Of a stretch of DNA of 64,000 nt, positions 18,894 through 27,901 are shown piece after piece (the first letter of the stretch is position 1; every line of letters starts with the position of its first letter). The translations under genes and the position numbers were made by a program. The notes under the pieces were generated by a model. It searched no databases. It saw only the letters and a program-made list of their open reading frames with translations, and was not told the origin of the DNA. The stretch comes from Actinopolyspora xinjiangensis. Its GTDB lineage: Bacteria > Actinomycetota > Actinomycetes > Mycobacteriales > Pseudonocardiaceae. Location of the stretch: NCBI RefSeq assembly GCF_900104475.1, contig NZ_FNJR01000001.1, forward strand, positions 297,629 through 361,628, in the 5' to 3' direction.

Positions 18894-20501
18894 TCAGTCG
18901 AGCAGCCGCTCGCGGAGCGTCTTCTTGGAGAACTTGCCCGTGCTGGTCTTCGGCAGCTCGTCGACGAACCAGACCTCGTCGGGCAGCCACCACTTCGCCA
19001 CCCGCTCGCGCAGGTGGTCGAGCACCTGCTCGGAGGTGAGCCCGCTGCCCGGCTCGGCGACCACGCACGCCACCGGACGTTCGGTCCACTTCGGATCAGA
19101 CTTGGCGATCACCGCCGCCTCGGCCACGTTCTCGTGTGCCATGATGTGGTTCTCCAGCTCGACCGAGGAGATCCACTCCCCGCCCGACTTGACCAGGTCC
19201 TTGGTCCGGTCCACGAGCCGCACGAAACCGTGCTCGTCCATGGTGGCCACGTCGCCGGTGCGCAGCCAGCCGTCGGAAGTGAAGGCGTCCCGCCCCTCGT
19301 CGCCGTAGTAGGAGGAGGCGATCCACGGTCCCGCGGCCTGCAACTCACCCGGGGTGGCGCCGTCCCACGGCTGTTCCTGCCCGGTGTCCATGTCCACGAT
19401 GCGCAGTTCCACCAGCGGAGCGGCCTGTCCCTGCGTGGAGCGCACCTCGATCAGGGCCTCGGCGTCCAGCCCGTCGTGGTGGCTGCGGGGACTGGCGACC
19501 GAGGCCAGCGGGCTGGTCTCGGTCATGCCCCACGCCTGGGTGATCGGAATCCCGATGGCTTCGCGCCACCCCTCCGAGAGGGCGGTGGGTATCGCGGCTC
19601 CGCCGCCGACGACCACCCGCAGACTGGACAGGTCGTGCTCCCCGAGCAGCGGGAGCATGCCCATCCAGATGGTGGGCACCCCCGCCGTGGTGGTGACGCG
19701 GTGCCGTTCCAGCATGCTCACCAGCGCCTCGGGCTGCATCGCCGGGCCTGGGAAGACGATCGAGGTTCCCGCGAAGACGGCCGAGTACGGCAGGCCCCAG
19801 GCGTTGACGTGGAACATCGGCACCACCGGCAGCATGACGTCCCGCTCGCTGAGCCCCACGGCGTCGACGGTCAGGCTGACCAGGGAGTGCAGCACCGTGG
19901 AGCGGTGTGAGTAAACCACGCCCTTGGGCTGGCCGGTGGTTCCGGAGGTGTAGCACATCGCCGCGGCCGCGTTCTCGTCGGTGATCTCGAAACGCCCCCG
20001 GAAGGGCTCGGCGGCGGCCAGCAGGTCCTCGTAGTCCCGTATCCGGGGATCGTCGGGGATCTCGGAGTCGGCCCCGTCGTCCAGGACGACGAAGTAGCGC
20101 ACGGTGGTCAGCTGATCGGCCACCGGCCACAGCACCGGCAGCAACGAGCGGTCCACGAACACCACGTCGTCGGCGGCGTGTTCGGCGATGTAGGCCACCT
20201 GCTCGGCGAACAGCCTGATGTTGAGGGTGTGCAGCACGCGTCCGGTGCAGGGCACGCCGAAGTAGAGTTCCAGGTGACGTTGGGTGTTCCACCCGAAAGT
20301 GGCCACCCTGGCCCCTTCGGGGACGCCGAGTTCGTCCAGCACGGTGGCCAGTCGGCGCACCCGCGAGGCCCATTCCCCGTAGGTGCTTTCGACCTCGCCA
20401 CGCAGCGTGGTGGTGACGATTCGCTTGTCGTGGAACTGCCGCTCCGCCCGGTGGAAGATGTGCGGGAGGGTCAGCGGGCGGTCCTGCATCAATGCCTGCA
20501 T
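18894..20501 (-). CDS. Medium/long-chain fatty acyl-CoA ligase (AMP-forming)
   Basis: A 535-residue ANL-superfamily enzyme that activates a fatty acid to acyl-AMP and then to acyl-CoA. The P-loop motif YTSGTTGQPKG lies at residues 184-194, followed by the A5 motif (AWGMTETSP), the A7 motif (GWLRTGDVATMDEHG) and the A10 lysine (KTSTGKFSKK). Length and the N-terminal MQALMQDRPLTLPHIF match actinobacterial FadD/AlkK-type ligases. No membrane segment is seen. The start at 20501 gives the family N-terminus, though the ribosome site is weak (GAAAGAG). It is a single gene, so the chain-length preference and pathway remain open; beta-oxidation is likely. Confidence 0.92.
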   Translation of the reverse strand: MQALMQDRPLTLPHIFHRAERQFHDKRIVTTTLRGEVESTYGEWASRVRRLATVLDELGVPEGARVATFGWNTQRHLELYFGVPCTGRVLHTLNIRLFAEQVAYIAEHAADDVVFVDRSLLPVLWPVADQLTTVRYFVVLDDGADSEIPDDPRIRDYEDLLAAAEPFRGRFEITDENAAAAMCYTSGTTGQPKGVVYSHRSTVLHSLVSLTVDAVGLSERDVMLPVVPMFHVNAWGLPYSAVFAGTSIVFPGPAMQPEALVSMLERHRVTTTAGVPTIWMGMLPLLGEHDLSSLRVVVGGGAAIPTALSEGWREAIGIPITQAWGMTETSPLASVASPRSHHDGLDAEALIEVRSTQGQAAPLVELRIVDMDTGQEQPWDGATPGELQAAGPWIASSYYGDEGRDAFTSDGWLRTGDVATMDEHGFVRLVDRTKDLVKSGGEWISSVELENHIMAHENVAEAAVIAKSDPKWTERPVACVVAEPGSGLTSEQVLDHLRERVAKWWLPDEVWFVDELPKTSTGKFSKKTLRERLLD

Positions 20502-20740
20502 ATCGGGCTCTTTCGTTCTCGTGAGGCGCGAGCACCCCGGGGGGAGAGCCGGCACAGGCCGAGCTCCGGTCGGCGTGACAGATGACACAGTAGTGTGTAT
20601 CACCCACTCGGGGGTATTGGCACCATCTCGCCGAGCCCGCGATGCGCGGGGGAGCGTCGTACCTCGACACACCGGCGGTTTCCCGTGAGATCGCCGCGCG
20701 GGCACGGACACCCCTTCCCGCCGAATGGGAAAAGTACCGG

Positions 20741-21043
20741 TCAGAAGTCCTGCTCGGAGTCGCTGTCGTGCCGCCACGTGCTTCGCAGCCTGCGCAGGTG
20801 CACTCTCCTGCTGAGCCGGATCACGGGGCGGACGGCGAGTTCGATGCTGCCTACCAGGAACAGCCAGGTCCCTTCCGTGGTGGTGGCCTCCCAGAAGAAG
20901 AGAACGCTGCCGATCATGAACCACAGCGCGATCAGGATATCGTTGACGATGCTGAGCACCTCGTAGCGTCTGCGGATCAGCAGCTCTTCGCGACCTATCC
21001 GAAGCACCAGCGGTGTGGAGTGGGCGGGATCGGACTCGTGCAT
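20741..21043 (-). CDS. YrhK-like small membrane protein
   Basis: A 100-residue protein with the YrhK domain: after a hydrophilic start (LVLRIGREELLIRRRYEVLS) it has two hydrophobic segments, with NDILIALWFMIGSVLFFWE and GTWLFLVGSIELAVRP-IRLSRR at the ends. Proteins of this family are small, membrane-bound and of unknown role. ATG start at 21043. It lies 240 bases upstream of the acyl-CoA ligase in the same direction, so co-transcription is possible but not shown. Confidence 0.8.
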   Translation of the reverse strand: MHESDPAHSTPLVLRIGREELLIRRRYEVLSIVNDILIALWFMIGSVLFFWEATTTEGTWLFLVGSIELAVRPVIRLSRRVHLRRLRSTWRHDSDSEQDF

Positions 21044-21187
21044 CGGTTCAACGTCCCATCAGTACGTCGTTCCGCCGGCACCACCGGGCCGGGTTTCTCC
21101 GCCACCGGGGTGAGCGGGCCGCGCGTACCCGGCGGCGGGGCCGGTCACGCCCGGGCGGGTGCGACCGGTGAGATCGACGGTCCCGAC

Positions 21188-21640
21188 TCACTCCGGCGCG
21201 ACGAGCTGAATGAGGTTGCCGCACGTGTCGTCGAGCACCGCCGTCGTCACCGGCCCCATCAGCGTCGGTTCCTGAACGAAGGTCACCCCCACCGCCCGCG
21301 GCCGCTCGACCTCGGCCCCGACGTCGGTGACCGCGAACGAGGCCGCCGGTATGCCGTCGGCGAAGAGCGCCTCTTTGTACGGCCGCACCGCCCGATGGCC
21401 GTCCGGTTCGAGCAGCGGCTCCGGACCGTCCGGTTGTTGCGGCGAGACGACGGTCAGCCAACGGGCGTCCCCGATCGGGACGTCGTTCTTGCGCTCGAAG
21501 CCGAGCCTCTCGGTGTAGAACCGCAGGGTCTTGTCCTGGTTGTCGACGAAGACACTGGTGATGTGGATCCGCCAGTTCGTCTCTCCTCGCTGGGCACCGG
21601 CCGTCGATCGGGACGGTCGATGATCGGCGGGGTGGGGCAT
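21188..21640 (-). CDS. VOC-family (glyoxalase/bleomycin resistance-like) protein
   Basis: A 150-residue protein with one vicinal oxygen chelate domain: ITSVFVDNQDKTLRFYTERLGF at the first repeat and AAVLDD-like TTAVLDDTCGNLIQLV at the C-terminus. The usual members bind a metal and act on small molecules or sequester antibiotics; the exact role is not predictable. The ATG at 21640 has AAGGA directly before it, so the true start may differ; the domain itself begins about 25 residues in. It lies 65 bases after the aldo/keto reductase stop on the same strand and may share its transcript. Confidence 0.8.
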   Translation of the reverse strand: MPHPADHRPSRSTAGAQRGETNWRIHITSVFVDNQDKTLRFYTERLGFERKNDVPIGDARWLTVVSPQQPDGPEPLLEPDGHRAVRPYKEALFADGIPAASFAVTDVGAEVERPRAVGVTFVQEPTLMGPVTTAVLDDTCGNLIQLVAPE

Positions 21641-21704
21641 TCCTTCGCGACGCTCACGGGCGCGGTACCGGGGCCGCGTCGCGCGACCGCGGGCCGGTAC
21701 CCGG

Positions 21705-22679
21705 TCAGGCCACGCCCTCGGGGCTGGCTCCCTCGATGGATACCCCCGAAGAGGTGATGCGTTCGATCTCGGCCAGGTCATCGGCGTCGAGTCGCAGGTC
21801 GGCAGCGGCGAGGCTCCGCTCGATGTTGCGCGGGCTGCGGGCACCGACGATGGCGACGTGCACGCCGCGCTGCGCGAGCACCCAGGCGATGGCGAGCCGG
21901 CTGACGTCGGTTCCCCTGTCGGCGGCGAAGCGGGCGAGCTGGTCGACCACCTCCAGGTTGCGCCGGAACGTCTCGCCCCGGAAGGCGGAGGACTGGGAAC
22001 GCCAGTCATCGGCCTCGAAAGTGGTCTCGGGGGTCAGCCTGCCGGTCAGCAGTCCGCTGGCGAGGGGGCTGTAGGCGAGCACCCCGATGTCGTGCTGCCG
22101 CGCGTAGGGCAGGGTTTCCCGTTCTATGCCGCGCCGGAACAGGTGGTAGGGCGGCTGCAACGTCTCCACCGGACGGGTGCGCTCGAACTCGGCGAGCTGG
22201 GCGGCGTCGTAGTTGGACACGCCGACATGGCGGATCTTTCCCTCGTCGACGAGTTCCTGCAGCGCGGCGGCCGTCTCCTCGGCGGGGGTCCGTTCGTCGG
22301 GCCAGTGCACCTGGTACAGGTCGATGTGGTCGATCCGCAGGGCGCGCAGGCTCTCGGTGACCCCCTGGCGCAGCGAGTCGCGCCGGGCGTCGCGGGGACG
22401 CCGGCCGCCGGGGTTGATACCGCCCTTGGTCGCGATCACGAGGCTGTCGCGGTCACGCTCCAGTTCGGAACGCAGCGCCTGCCCCAAAACCTCTTCGGAT
22501 TTCCCGAAACCGTAAGCCTGGGCGGTGTCGAAGAAATTGACCCCCAGTTCCCGCGCGTACCGAATAGCCGTAATGGCCTGTTCCGCGTCGAACGAACCCC
22601 ATTCGCCGCCCAATTGCCAGGTGCCGAAGGCGATCCGCGACACCTCCATGCCCGTCCTGCCCAACACGGTCGTCTGCAT
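21705..22679 (-). CDS. Aldo/keto reductase
   Basis: A 324-residue (beta/alpha)8 NADPH-dependent reductase. Catalytic tetrad residues are visible: Asp and Tyr in NFFDTAQAYGFGKSEE, Lys in LVIATKGG and His in LYQVHWPDERTP. The C-terminal cofactor site has IVGARSPRNIERSLAA. It is closest to the YajO/general-stress (AKR11-like) group that reduces small aldehydes or ketones. The ATG at 22679 gives the canonical start MQTTVLGRTGMEVS; GGAGG lies almost adjacent, an unusually short spacing. A VOC gene follows in the same direction. Confidence 0.92.
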   Translation of the reverse strand: MQTTVLGRTGMEVSRIAFGTWQLGGEWGSFDAEQAITAIRYARELGVNFFDTAQAYGFGKSEEVLGQALRSELERDRDSLVIATKGGINPGGRRPRDARRDSLRQGVTESLRALRIDHIDLYQVHWPDERTPAEETAAALQELVDEGKIRHVGVSNYDAAQLAEFERTRPVETLQPPYHLFRRGIERETLPYARQHDIGVLAYSPLASGLLTGRLTPETTFEADDWRSQSSAFRGETFRRNLEVVDQLARFAADRGTDVSRLAIAWVLAQRGVHVAIVGARSPRNIERSLAAADLRLDADDLAEIERITSSGVSIEGASPEGVA

Positions 22680-22842
22680 ACCTCCATGACACCGAAAATT
22701 CCGGGAACACGCCACCGCGCGGAGAAACCGCCCTCGGAGCCGACAACGACGAGTCGGAAACGAAACCGAAAAATCACTCTTCCGGGGTGAATCCGACCGA
22801 TTCGCTGGCGACGGCGCGCGCCGGTTGGCCATGTTGATCACA

Positions 22843-22861
22843 GGTCTCGCGGTTCGAGACC
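22843..22861. promoter_or_regulatory. Inverted repeat upstream of the I36-type gene
   Basis: GGTCTCG (22843-22849) and CGAGACC (22855-22861) form perfect 7-bp arms around a 5-base loop, 37 bases before the start of the secreted I36-type protein. It may be an operator or an mRNA leader hairpin. Confidence 0.4.
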
Positions 22862-22898
22862 GCATCCTTCCACCCGTCGAACCGAAAGGTGGCGCGAC

Positions 22899-23342
22899 AT
22901 GCGCGTTCTCAGCCCCGGCCGGTATTCGCACGACGAGCCCGCGTCCAGTCCGCTCCGCGATCCGCTCACCACTCGTCCCGCCCGCGCGCTCCTACCTCTC
23001 CTGACGGCACTGCTGCTCGGCGCGGTGGCCCACCCCGCCCAGGCGGGAGCGGTCACCGACACCCCGCAACCCTGCGACCTGGGCGTCTTCTGCGCCTGGC
23101 CCACGGTGGACTACGGCGGCGAACGACGTTCCATGGACCTGCGCAGCACCAACATGGAGGAATGCGTCCGGTTGGGCGGAGATGTCGAGGCGCGTTCCTT
23201 CGTGAACCGAATGGACAGACCGGTCACCGTGTACCAGGACGCTCGGTGCGCCACCACGGCGGACTTCAGCACGTACCCGAGCGGGAGCTTCGTCCCTCGG
23301 GCGCCGTACGTGGTGCGTGCCGTGAAGGTGTGGACGCACTGA
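22899..23342 (+). CDS. Secreted peptidase-inhibitor I36 family protein
   Basis: A 147-residue protein with a long N-terminal signal (hydrophobic core ALLPLLTALLLGAVA, likely cleavage after AQA) and a mature domain of about 95 residues with the I36/SMPI-like pattern: CDLGVFCAWPTVDYGG, later RSFVNRMDRPVTVYQD and a C-terminal hydrophobic strand. Four Cys could form two disulfides. Founding members inhibit metalloproteases, but most homologues are untested. AAAGGTGG lies 7 bases before the ATG. A strong hairpin follows its stop. The neighbouring secreted subtilase is not its obvious target. Confidence 0.8.
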   Translation: MRVLSPGRYSHDEPASSPLRDPLTTRPARALLPLLTALLLGAVAHPAQAGAVTDTPQPCDLGVFCAWPTVDYGGERRSMDLRSTNMEECVRLGGDVEARSFVNRMDRPVTVYQDARCATTADFSTYPSGSFVPRAPYVVRAVKVWTH

Positions 23343-23377
23343 GGGAACCGTCTCCCCTCGCCGGGCGCGGAGCGGAT

Positions 23378-23416
23378 GGCCATCTCGGCGGAACCCCGGC
23401 TCCCGCCGAGGTGGCC
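23378..23416 (+). terminator. Hairpin after the I36-type gene
   Basis: Arms 23378-23391 and 23403-23416 pair over 14 positions with one G-U pair and an 11-base loop, 36 bases after the stop at 23342. No U tract follows, as is common in actinomycetes. Confidence 0.75.
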
Positions 23417-23572
23417 GTCGGCATCGAACGGCCGAGCACCCCGGCACGCCCACCGGGGACGTGCCCGGGAGTTCCCCGACAGTGGCGGCCACAGGAACGG
23501 TGGTTCGGGACGGCCCCGCCGTGGGGACGAGCACGCGCACCCGAACGAGCACCGGGCCGTGGCGGACTCCCG

Positions 23573-24766
23573 TCAATCCACGAGGCGGGAAATCAGTTCG
23601 GACAGTTTCCGCGCCGAAGAGTCCCAGCCGAATCCCGCCGCGTGCGCGCGTGCCGCCGCCACCACGGAATCCCGCGACTCGACATTCTCGGTGCGCCGTA
23701 CCGCGGCGGCGAATCCGGCGGGCGATTCCGGATCGAAAAACCACGCCTGCCCGCCGCTGACTTCGCGGAATATGGGAATGTCACTGCACACCACGGGGGT
23801 TCCGGCGTTCATCGCCTCGATGACCGGTAACCCGAACCCCTCGTCCCGCGAGGCCGTCACCAACGCGGCGGCACCGCGCAGTAGCCGACGGTACTCCCGC
23901 TCCTCGACCCCGTTCCGGAAAACCACCTCCACCCCTTCGGGAACGGCCTCGCGCAGTTCGCGCTCCCGCTCCGGGGGGATCCGACTCAGCAGCTGCAACC
24001 GGTAGCCGGGCAACCGCGACATGCCCGCCAGGAGCGTCGCCACGTTCTTGTAGGGCATGAACGAGCCCATGTAGAGCAGTTCCCGGCGCTCCCCCGTGCC
24101 GGAGCCACTGCTGACCTCCCCGGCCGTCTCCGCCACCCCGGGCGCTTCGCCGTCCCGCTCGACCGATCCGTCCGAGCCGCCGGTCCCCGGCGCGTTGGGC
24201 ACCACCGTCACCGGGCGAGCGGTCAGCCGGTGCCGCTCGATCAGGTGCTTGGTCGTCTCGCTCACGGTGACCACCGCGTCCGCGCGGTTGAGCAGCACGC
24301 GCTGCGGCCACCAGGCGTGGTGGAACAACCACCAGGCGATCCGCACCGGCAGCGGCAGGAAACCGGGCGGCCGGGGGTCGCGGTAGTAGATCAGGTCGTG
24401 CAGCGTGAGCACGAGCGCGTACCGGCGCCGGAAACCACCGATCACCTGGAGCGGACTGAACACCACCTCGGCGCCGAGCCGGTGAAGGGTGCGCGAGAGC
24501 CACAGCTCACGCGGCGAGAAGGGGCTGTTGATCAACCGGTGGGGCACCCCGCTGGGGAGCAGCCGCAGCTGCCGGGTGTCGTGGATCAGCATGGTCACCG
24601 GCCGGATGCGGTGCAGCGCTTCGATGATCCCCGCCCCGTACCGGCTGATGCCGTCCGGGAAGTCGGTACGCGTCCAGCGGGCGTCGACGAAGACCCGCTT
24701 CCGCGGAACGGCGCCCTCGGACGGAACGGGAGCGCTCTCGGACGCGGGCTGGTCGCTGAAGCTCAT
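23573..24766 (-). CDS. GT4-family glycosyltransferase
   Basis: A 397-residue GT-B fold retaining glycosyltransferase. The N-terminal domain has DARWTRTDFPDGISRYGAG and SRTLHRLGAEVVFSPLQV; the C-terminal Glycos_transf_1 domain has ELLYMGSFMPYKNVATLLAG and the donor-binding motif SRDEGFGLPVIEAMNAGTPV with the E-x7-E pattern. An Asp/Glu-rich insert follows VPNAPGTGGSDG. It is the last gene of a four-gene minus-strand operon and its ATG overlaps the stop of the alpha/beta hydrolase (ATGA). It would add a sugar from a nucleotide donor to a lipid or metabolite at the membrane; substrate unknown. Confidence 0.9.
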   Translation of the reverse strand: MSFSDQPASESAPVPSEGAVPRKRVFVDARWTRTDFPDGISRYGAGIIEALHRIRPVTMLIHDTRQLRLLPSGVPHRLINSPFSPRELWLSRTLHRLGAEVVFSPLQVIGGFRRRYALVLTLHDLIYYRDPRPPGFLPLPVRIAWWLFHHAWWPQRVLLNRADAVVTVSETTKHLIERHRLTARPVTVVPNAPGTGGSDGSVERDGEAPGVAETAGEVSSGSGTGERRELLYMGSFMPYKNVATLLAGMSRLPGYRLQLLSRIPPERERELREAVPEGVEVVFRNGVEEREYRRLLRGAAALVTASRDEGFGLPVIEAMNAGTPVVCSDIPIFREVSGGQAWFFDPESPAGFAAAVRRTENVESRDSVVAAARAHAAGFGWDSSARKLSELISRLVD

Positions 24767-25722
24767 GCGACGTCCAGGAAGTCTCGGATCAGCTCGGCCG
24801 CGCGCCGAGGTGCTTCGTAGTGCACCAGGTGCCCGATCTCCTCGATGACCTCCAGCCGCCCGTCCGCTAGGGACTCGCGCACCGGCCACTGCCCCCAGAG
24901 GGGGGCTATCTCGTCCGTCTCCCCGGCGATCAGCAGGGTGGGCATCGACAGCCCGGCGGCGTGGTCGGCGACGGTGCTCCGGAGCGAAGCGCGGTAGGTC
25001 TCGGCGAGCAGCGCCGGGCTGTGGAAGCGACTGAAGTGCCGCAGGTGACTGTCGTGCACGAAGCGCCGCACCCTGGGGTCCCGGCTGCGCGACATCGCGT
25101 GGCCCGCGGCGAGCACGATCCAGCGGTTCGAGAGCAGGGCCCTGCCGAGCCGGGTCGGCAACAGCTCACCGATCCGGTAGTAGAGCGAGGTCAGACGGGA
25201 CAGCACCGCACCGGCCCCCTGCCCGGCGGGAGCGGAGATCGGGTTGAGCAGCACCAACCGGCCCACGAGCTCCGGAGCTCGGGCGGCGACGGCGGCGGCC
25301 AGCACCGAACCGAACGAGTGCCCCAGCAGGTCGATCCGCTCCCCGGTCGGCTCGACCCGCCGCAGCAGCTCCAGCACGGCGCGGGCGTATCCCGCCACGT
25401 CGTGGCGGGAACCGCTCATCGGACCCGAATCACCGAACCCCGGCAGGTCCGGGATCACGAGCTCGCGCTCCGGCAGCGCCGCGGCCAGCGGTTCCAAGCC
25501 GTGGTGGGTACCGCGCAACCCGTGCAGCAGCACCATCCGGGGACGCCGTCCCGAGGGGGCGGGGCACGGCGCCTCCGCGGCGCACTCCCGTCCGGGCCGA
25601 CCGGAAAGGAGCGGGGCGTACCGCCAGAAGTGCAGCGTGCTGCCGTGTGTGGGCAGTCGGTCGCGGCTGCGCCGCCCTCGGAGCTCGGGATGGGGCTCCT
25701 GCCGTGGCTCGGTGGCTGACAC
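24763..25722 (-). CDS. Alpha/beta hydrolase in a glycosyltransferase operon
   Basis: A 319-residue alpha/beta hydrolase. The oxyanion motif MVLLHGLRGTHHG, the nucleophile Ser136 (LLGHSFGSVLAA), the acid in AGETDEIAP and His in IGHLVHYEAP are all present. A Pro/Arg-rich N-terminal extension of about 30 residues has no signal peptide. It sits between two GT4 genes, 7 bases after the first and overlapping the second, so it likely modifies the same product, for instance by removing or moving an acyl group. GTG start at 25722 with GAGG upstream. Substrate unknown. Confidence 0.88.
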   Translation of the reverse strand: MSATEPRQEPHPELRGRRSRDRLPTHGSTLHFWRYAPLLSGRPGRECAAEAPCPAPSGRRPRMVLLHGLRGTHHGLEPLAAALPERELVIPDLPGFGDSGPMSGSRHDVAGYARAVLELLRRVEPTGERIDLLGHSFGSVLAAAVAARAPELVGRLVLLNPISAPAGQGAGAVLSRLTSLYYRIGELLPTRLGRALLSNRWIVLAAGHAMSRSRDPRVRRFVHDSHLRHFSRFHSPALLAETYRASLRSTVADHAAGLSMPTLLIAGETDEIAPLWGQWPVRESLADGRLEVIEEIGHLVHYEAPRRAAELIRDFLDVA

Positions 25723-25729
25723 GGCGACC

Positions 25730-26965
25730 TCAACCCGCCAGTTCGGTGTGGATCTCCACCGGATCGTCGGCCCTCCCCGGGTCGATCAGGTGGTGGTAGA
25801 CCGATTCGAACCTGGTGAGCACGGCCTCGATGTCGTGGGCCTCGGCGATGATGTGCTGGCTGAAGGCCCCCATGGCGTCCACGGTGGCGCGCTCGGTGAC
25901 CACCTCGTCGATCGCCTTGGCCAGCGCGTGCACGTCACGCGGGGGGTAGAGCCAACCGTTGCGCCCCGGCCGCACCAGATGCGGCAGGGCCATGGCGTTC
26001 GCGAGCACCACGGCGGTGCGGGCCGACATCGCCTCCATCGTCGCCAGGCTCTGCAGCTCGGCGATGCTGGGCATGCAGAACACGTCGGCGCGGGCGTAGG
26101 CGGCCAGCAGCTCCTCCTCGTCGACCAGCCCCGCGAAGCGCACCCGGTCGGCGATGCCCAGTTCCCCGGCGAGCTGCTCCAGCGCCGCTCGCCTGCTGCC
26201 CTCACCGATGATCTCCAGCCTGGTGGGGGCGTCGGTGTGCAGCAGTGACATGGCCCGCAACAGGTCGTCGATGTGCTTCTCCTCGTCGAGCCTGCCGACG
26301 AACAGCACGTTGCGCACAGCCGGATCGGGGTGCTGCTCGCGGTACTCGGCCGCGGCGCTGCGGTAGCGGTCGATGTCGATACCGCACGAGATCGGCAGCG
26401 CACGTTTGGTGAAACCGTGCTCCTGCAACAGCCGCACCGCCCTGGGAGTGGGTGCGGTCACGGTGGCGGCCTTGCTGTAGTGCCTGACCAGGTTGCGCCA
26501 CAGCACCGCGGCGGCGGTGGACTGCAGGAACCGGGGGATGCGGAGATAACCGAAGATGTTCTCCGGCATGAAGTGGTTGGTGGCGACCAGCGGTATGCCC
26601 GCCTTCTTCGCCGCGTTGATCAGCCCCCTGCCGATGAAGAAGTGCGACTGGACGTGGACCACGTCCGGACGGATCTCGCGCAGCAGGCGCTTGGCCTCGG
26701 AGGAGGCACGCCAGGGCGGACAGACCCGCGTCGTGGGGTGCAGGGGCGTGCCGTAGGAGCCGACCCGGTGAACGGTGACGCCGTCCTCGGTCGCGGTGCA
26801 CGAACGACGCTCGGGTGCGTGACAGATCACGTGCACCTCGTGACCACGTGCGGCCAGCCCTGTGGCCAACCGGTGGGCGAAGCTGGCGGCACCGTTGACA
26901 TCGGGCGGATACATGACGGCTCCGAGCACGATCCGCAGCGGCCGCCCGCTGAGTTGCGAAGTCAC
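25730..26965 (-). CDS. GT4-family glycosyltransferase (PimB-like)
   Basis: A 411-residue GT-B enzyme close in layout to the PimB/MgtA mannosyltransferase group. The N-terminal acceptor domain has the glycine-rich loop YPPDVNGAASFAHRL and HVQSHFFIGRGLI, and the C-terminal donor domain has NVLFVGRLDEEKHIDDLL and PSIAELQSLATMEAMSA. It may add mannose or another hexose to a lipid carrier at the inner membrane face. GTG start at 26965 with GGGAG 6 bases upstream. It begins 12 bases after the DMT-like gene, so both are on one transcript. The acceptor cannot be fixed from sequence. Confidence 0.9.
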   Translation of the reverse strand: MTSQLSGRPLRIVLGAVMYPPDVNGAASFAHRLATGLAARGHEVHVICHAPERRSCTATEDGVTVHRVGSYGTPLHPTTRVCPPWRASSEAKRLLREIRPDVVHVQSHFFIGRGLINAAKKAGIPLVATNHFMPENIFGYLRIPRFLQSTAAAVLWRNLVRHYSKAATVTAPTPRAVRLLQEHGFTKRALPISCGIDIDRYRSAAAEYREQHPDPAVRNVLFVGRLDEEKHIDDLLRAMSLLHTDAPTRLEIIGEGSRRAALEQLAGELGIADRVRFAGLVDEEELLAAYARADVFCMPSIAELQSLATMEAMSARTAVVLANAMALPHLVRPGRNGWLYPPRDVHALAKAIDEVVTERATVDAMGAFSQHIIAEAHDIEAVLTRFESVYHHLIDPGRADDPVEIHTELAG

Positions 26966-26977
26966 CTGCTACTCCCG

Positions 26978-27901
26978 TTACGAACTATCGACCGACGTTA
27001 CCCGGCGGTCGCTGCCGTCCTCGGCCACGGTATGCGCACCACTGTCCCGGTTCTCCGGGTGGTAGCGCGCCAGCGCGAAAACACCGGCACAGGCCACCGC
27101 CGCGCACACGGCCTCGCCCACCGCTGTCCAGGGACCGACGGAGTCGGCCTCCCCCAGCAAACCGATCCCCAGGCCGACCGCGACCAGCGGATCTATCACC
27201 GTCAGACAGGCCACCACCAGGTCGGGCGGACCACTGGCGTAGGCGTGCTGCAACAGCCACCCACCGGCCAGCACCGAAACCCCCATTCCGAGCAGCAACC
27301 ACAGCTGGACATCCGCCAGCCGCCCCGCGGTCACCTGTTGGGAGACCGCCCGCAGCAGCAGCGAGACCAGACCGTAAGCCACCGCACATCCCGAGGCGTA
27401 GGCGATGCAGCGCAGCGAACGACTGGTCAACAGCCCCAGCAGCCCGAGCGAGAATACAGCCACGGTCACCAGCTGGATCGCCGTCCCCGCCGCCTGCGAG
27501 CTCACGGAGGTCGGTGTGGCGGTGCGGGCCGCGAGGAAGACGAACGCCGAGACACCGGCCGTGATCCCCAGTGCGGCGAGTACCGAGGAGCGTGGCAGCC
27601 GGTCCAGACCGATCCCGGACTCTCGGGAGTTCAGCAGCACGGTGAGCGGCAGCGCCAGTACTCCGACGGGCTGGACCACGCTGAGCGGGGCCAACCCCAG
27701 TGACAGGGCGTGCAGCACCGTTCCGCCGCCCAGGCAGATCAACCCGAGCAACCAGCGTGTGTTGGCCACCAGCCGCAGCTGGTTGCGGACCCCCAGTTTG
27801 CGGTCGGAGATGGTGGCGTGCACCGCACCGTGCTGCAGGTGCGCGCCGAACGCGTTGCCGAAGGCCCCCGCGGCCGCGAGTAATACCGCGATCGTGGTCA
27901 T
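26978..27901 (-). CDS. DMT/EamA-like multispanning membrane protein
   Basis: A 307-residue protein with about nine to ten hydrophobic segments and the NIPA/DMT-like layout (LAAAGAFGNAFGAHLQHGAV at the start, PLSVVQPVGVLALPLTVLL in the middle, DPLVAVGLGIGLLGEADS near the end). A short acidic tail follows the last segment. Such proteins are common as first gene before GT4 genes in actinomycetes and could flip or import a small molecule or lipid; this is inference. ATG start at 27901. It heads the four-gene operon running to 23573. Confidence 0.8.
   Translation of the reverse strand: MTTIAVLLAAAGAFGNAFGAHLQHGAVHATISDRKLGVRNQLRLVANTRWLLGLICLGGGTVLHALSLGLAPLSVVQPVGVLALPLTVLLNSRESGIGLDRLPRSSVLAALGITAGVSAFVFLAARTATPTSVSSQAAGTAIQLVTVAVFSLGLLGLLTSRSLRCIAYASGCAVAYGLVSLLLRAVSQQVTAGRLADVQLWLLLGMGVSVLAGGWLLQHAYASGPPDLVVACLTVIDPLVAVGLGIGLLGEADSVGPWTAVGEAVCAAVACAGVFALARYHPENRDSGAHTVAEDGSDRRVTSVDSS

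Noticed and set aside
22840-22870. tRNA-like T-arm (GGTTCGAGACC)
   Set aside because: No acceptor, D or anticodon stems fit on either side; the sequence is explained by a 7-bp inverted repeat.
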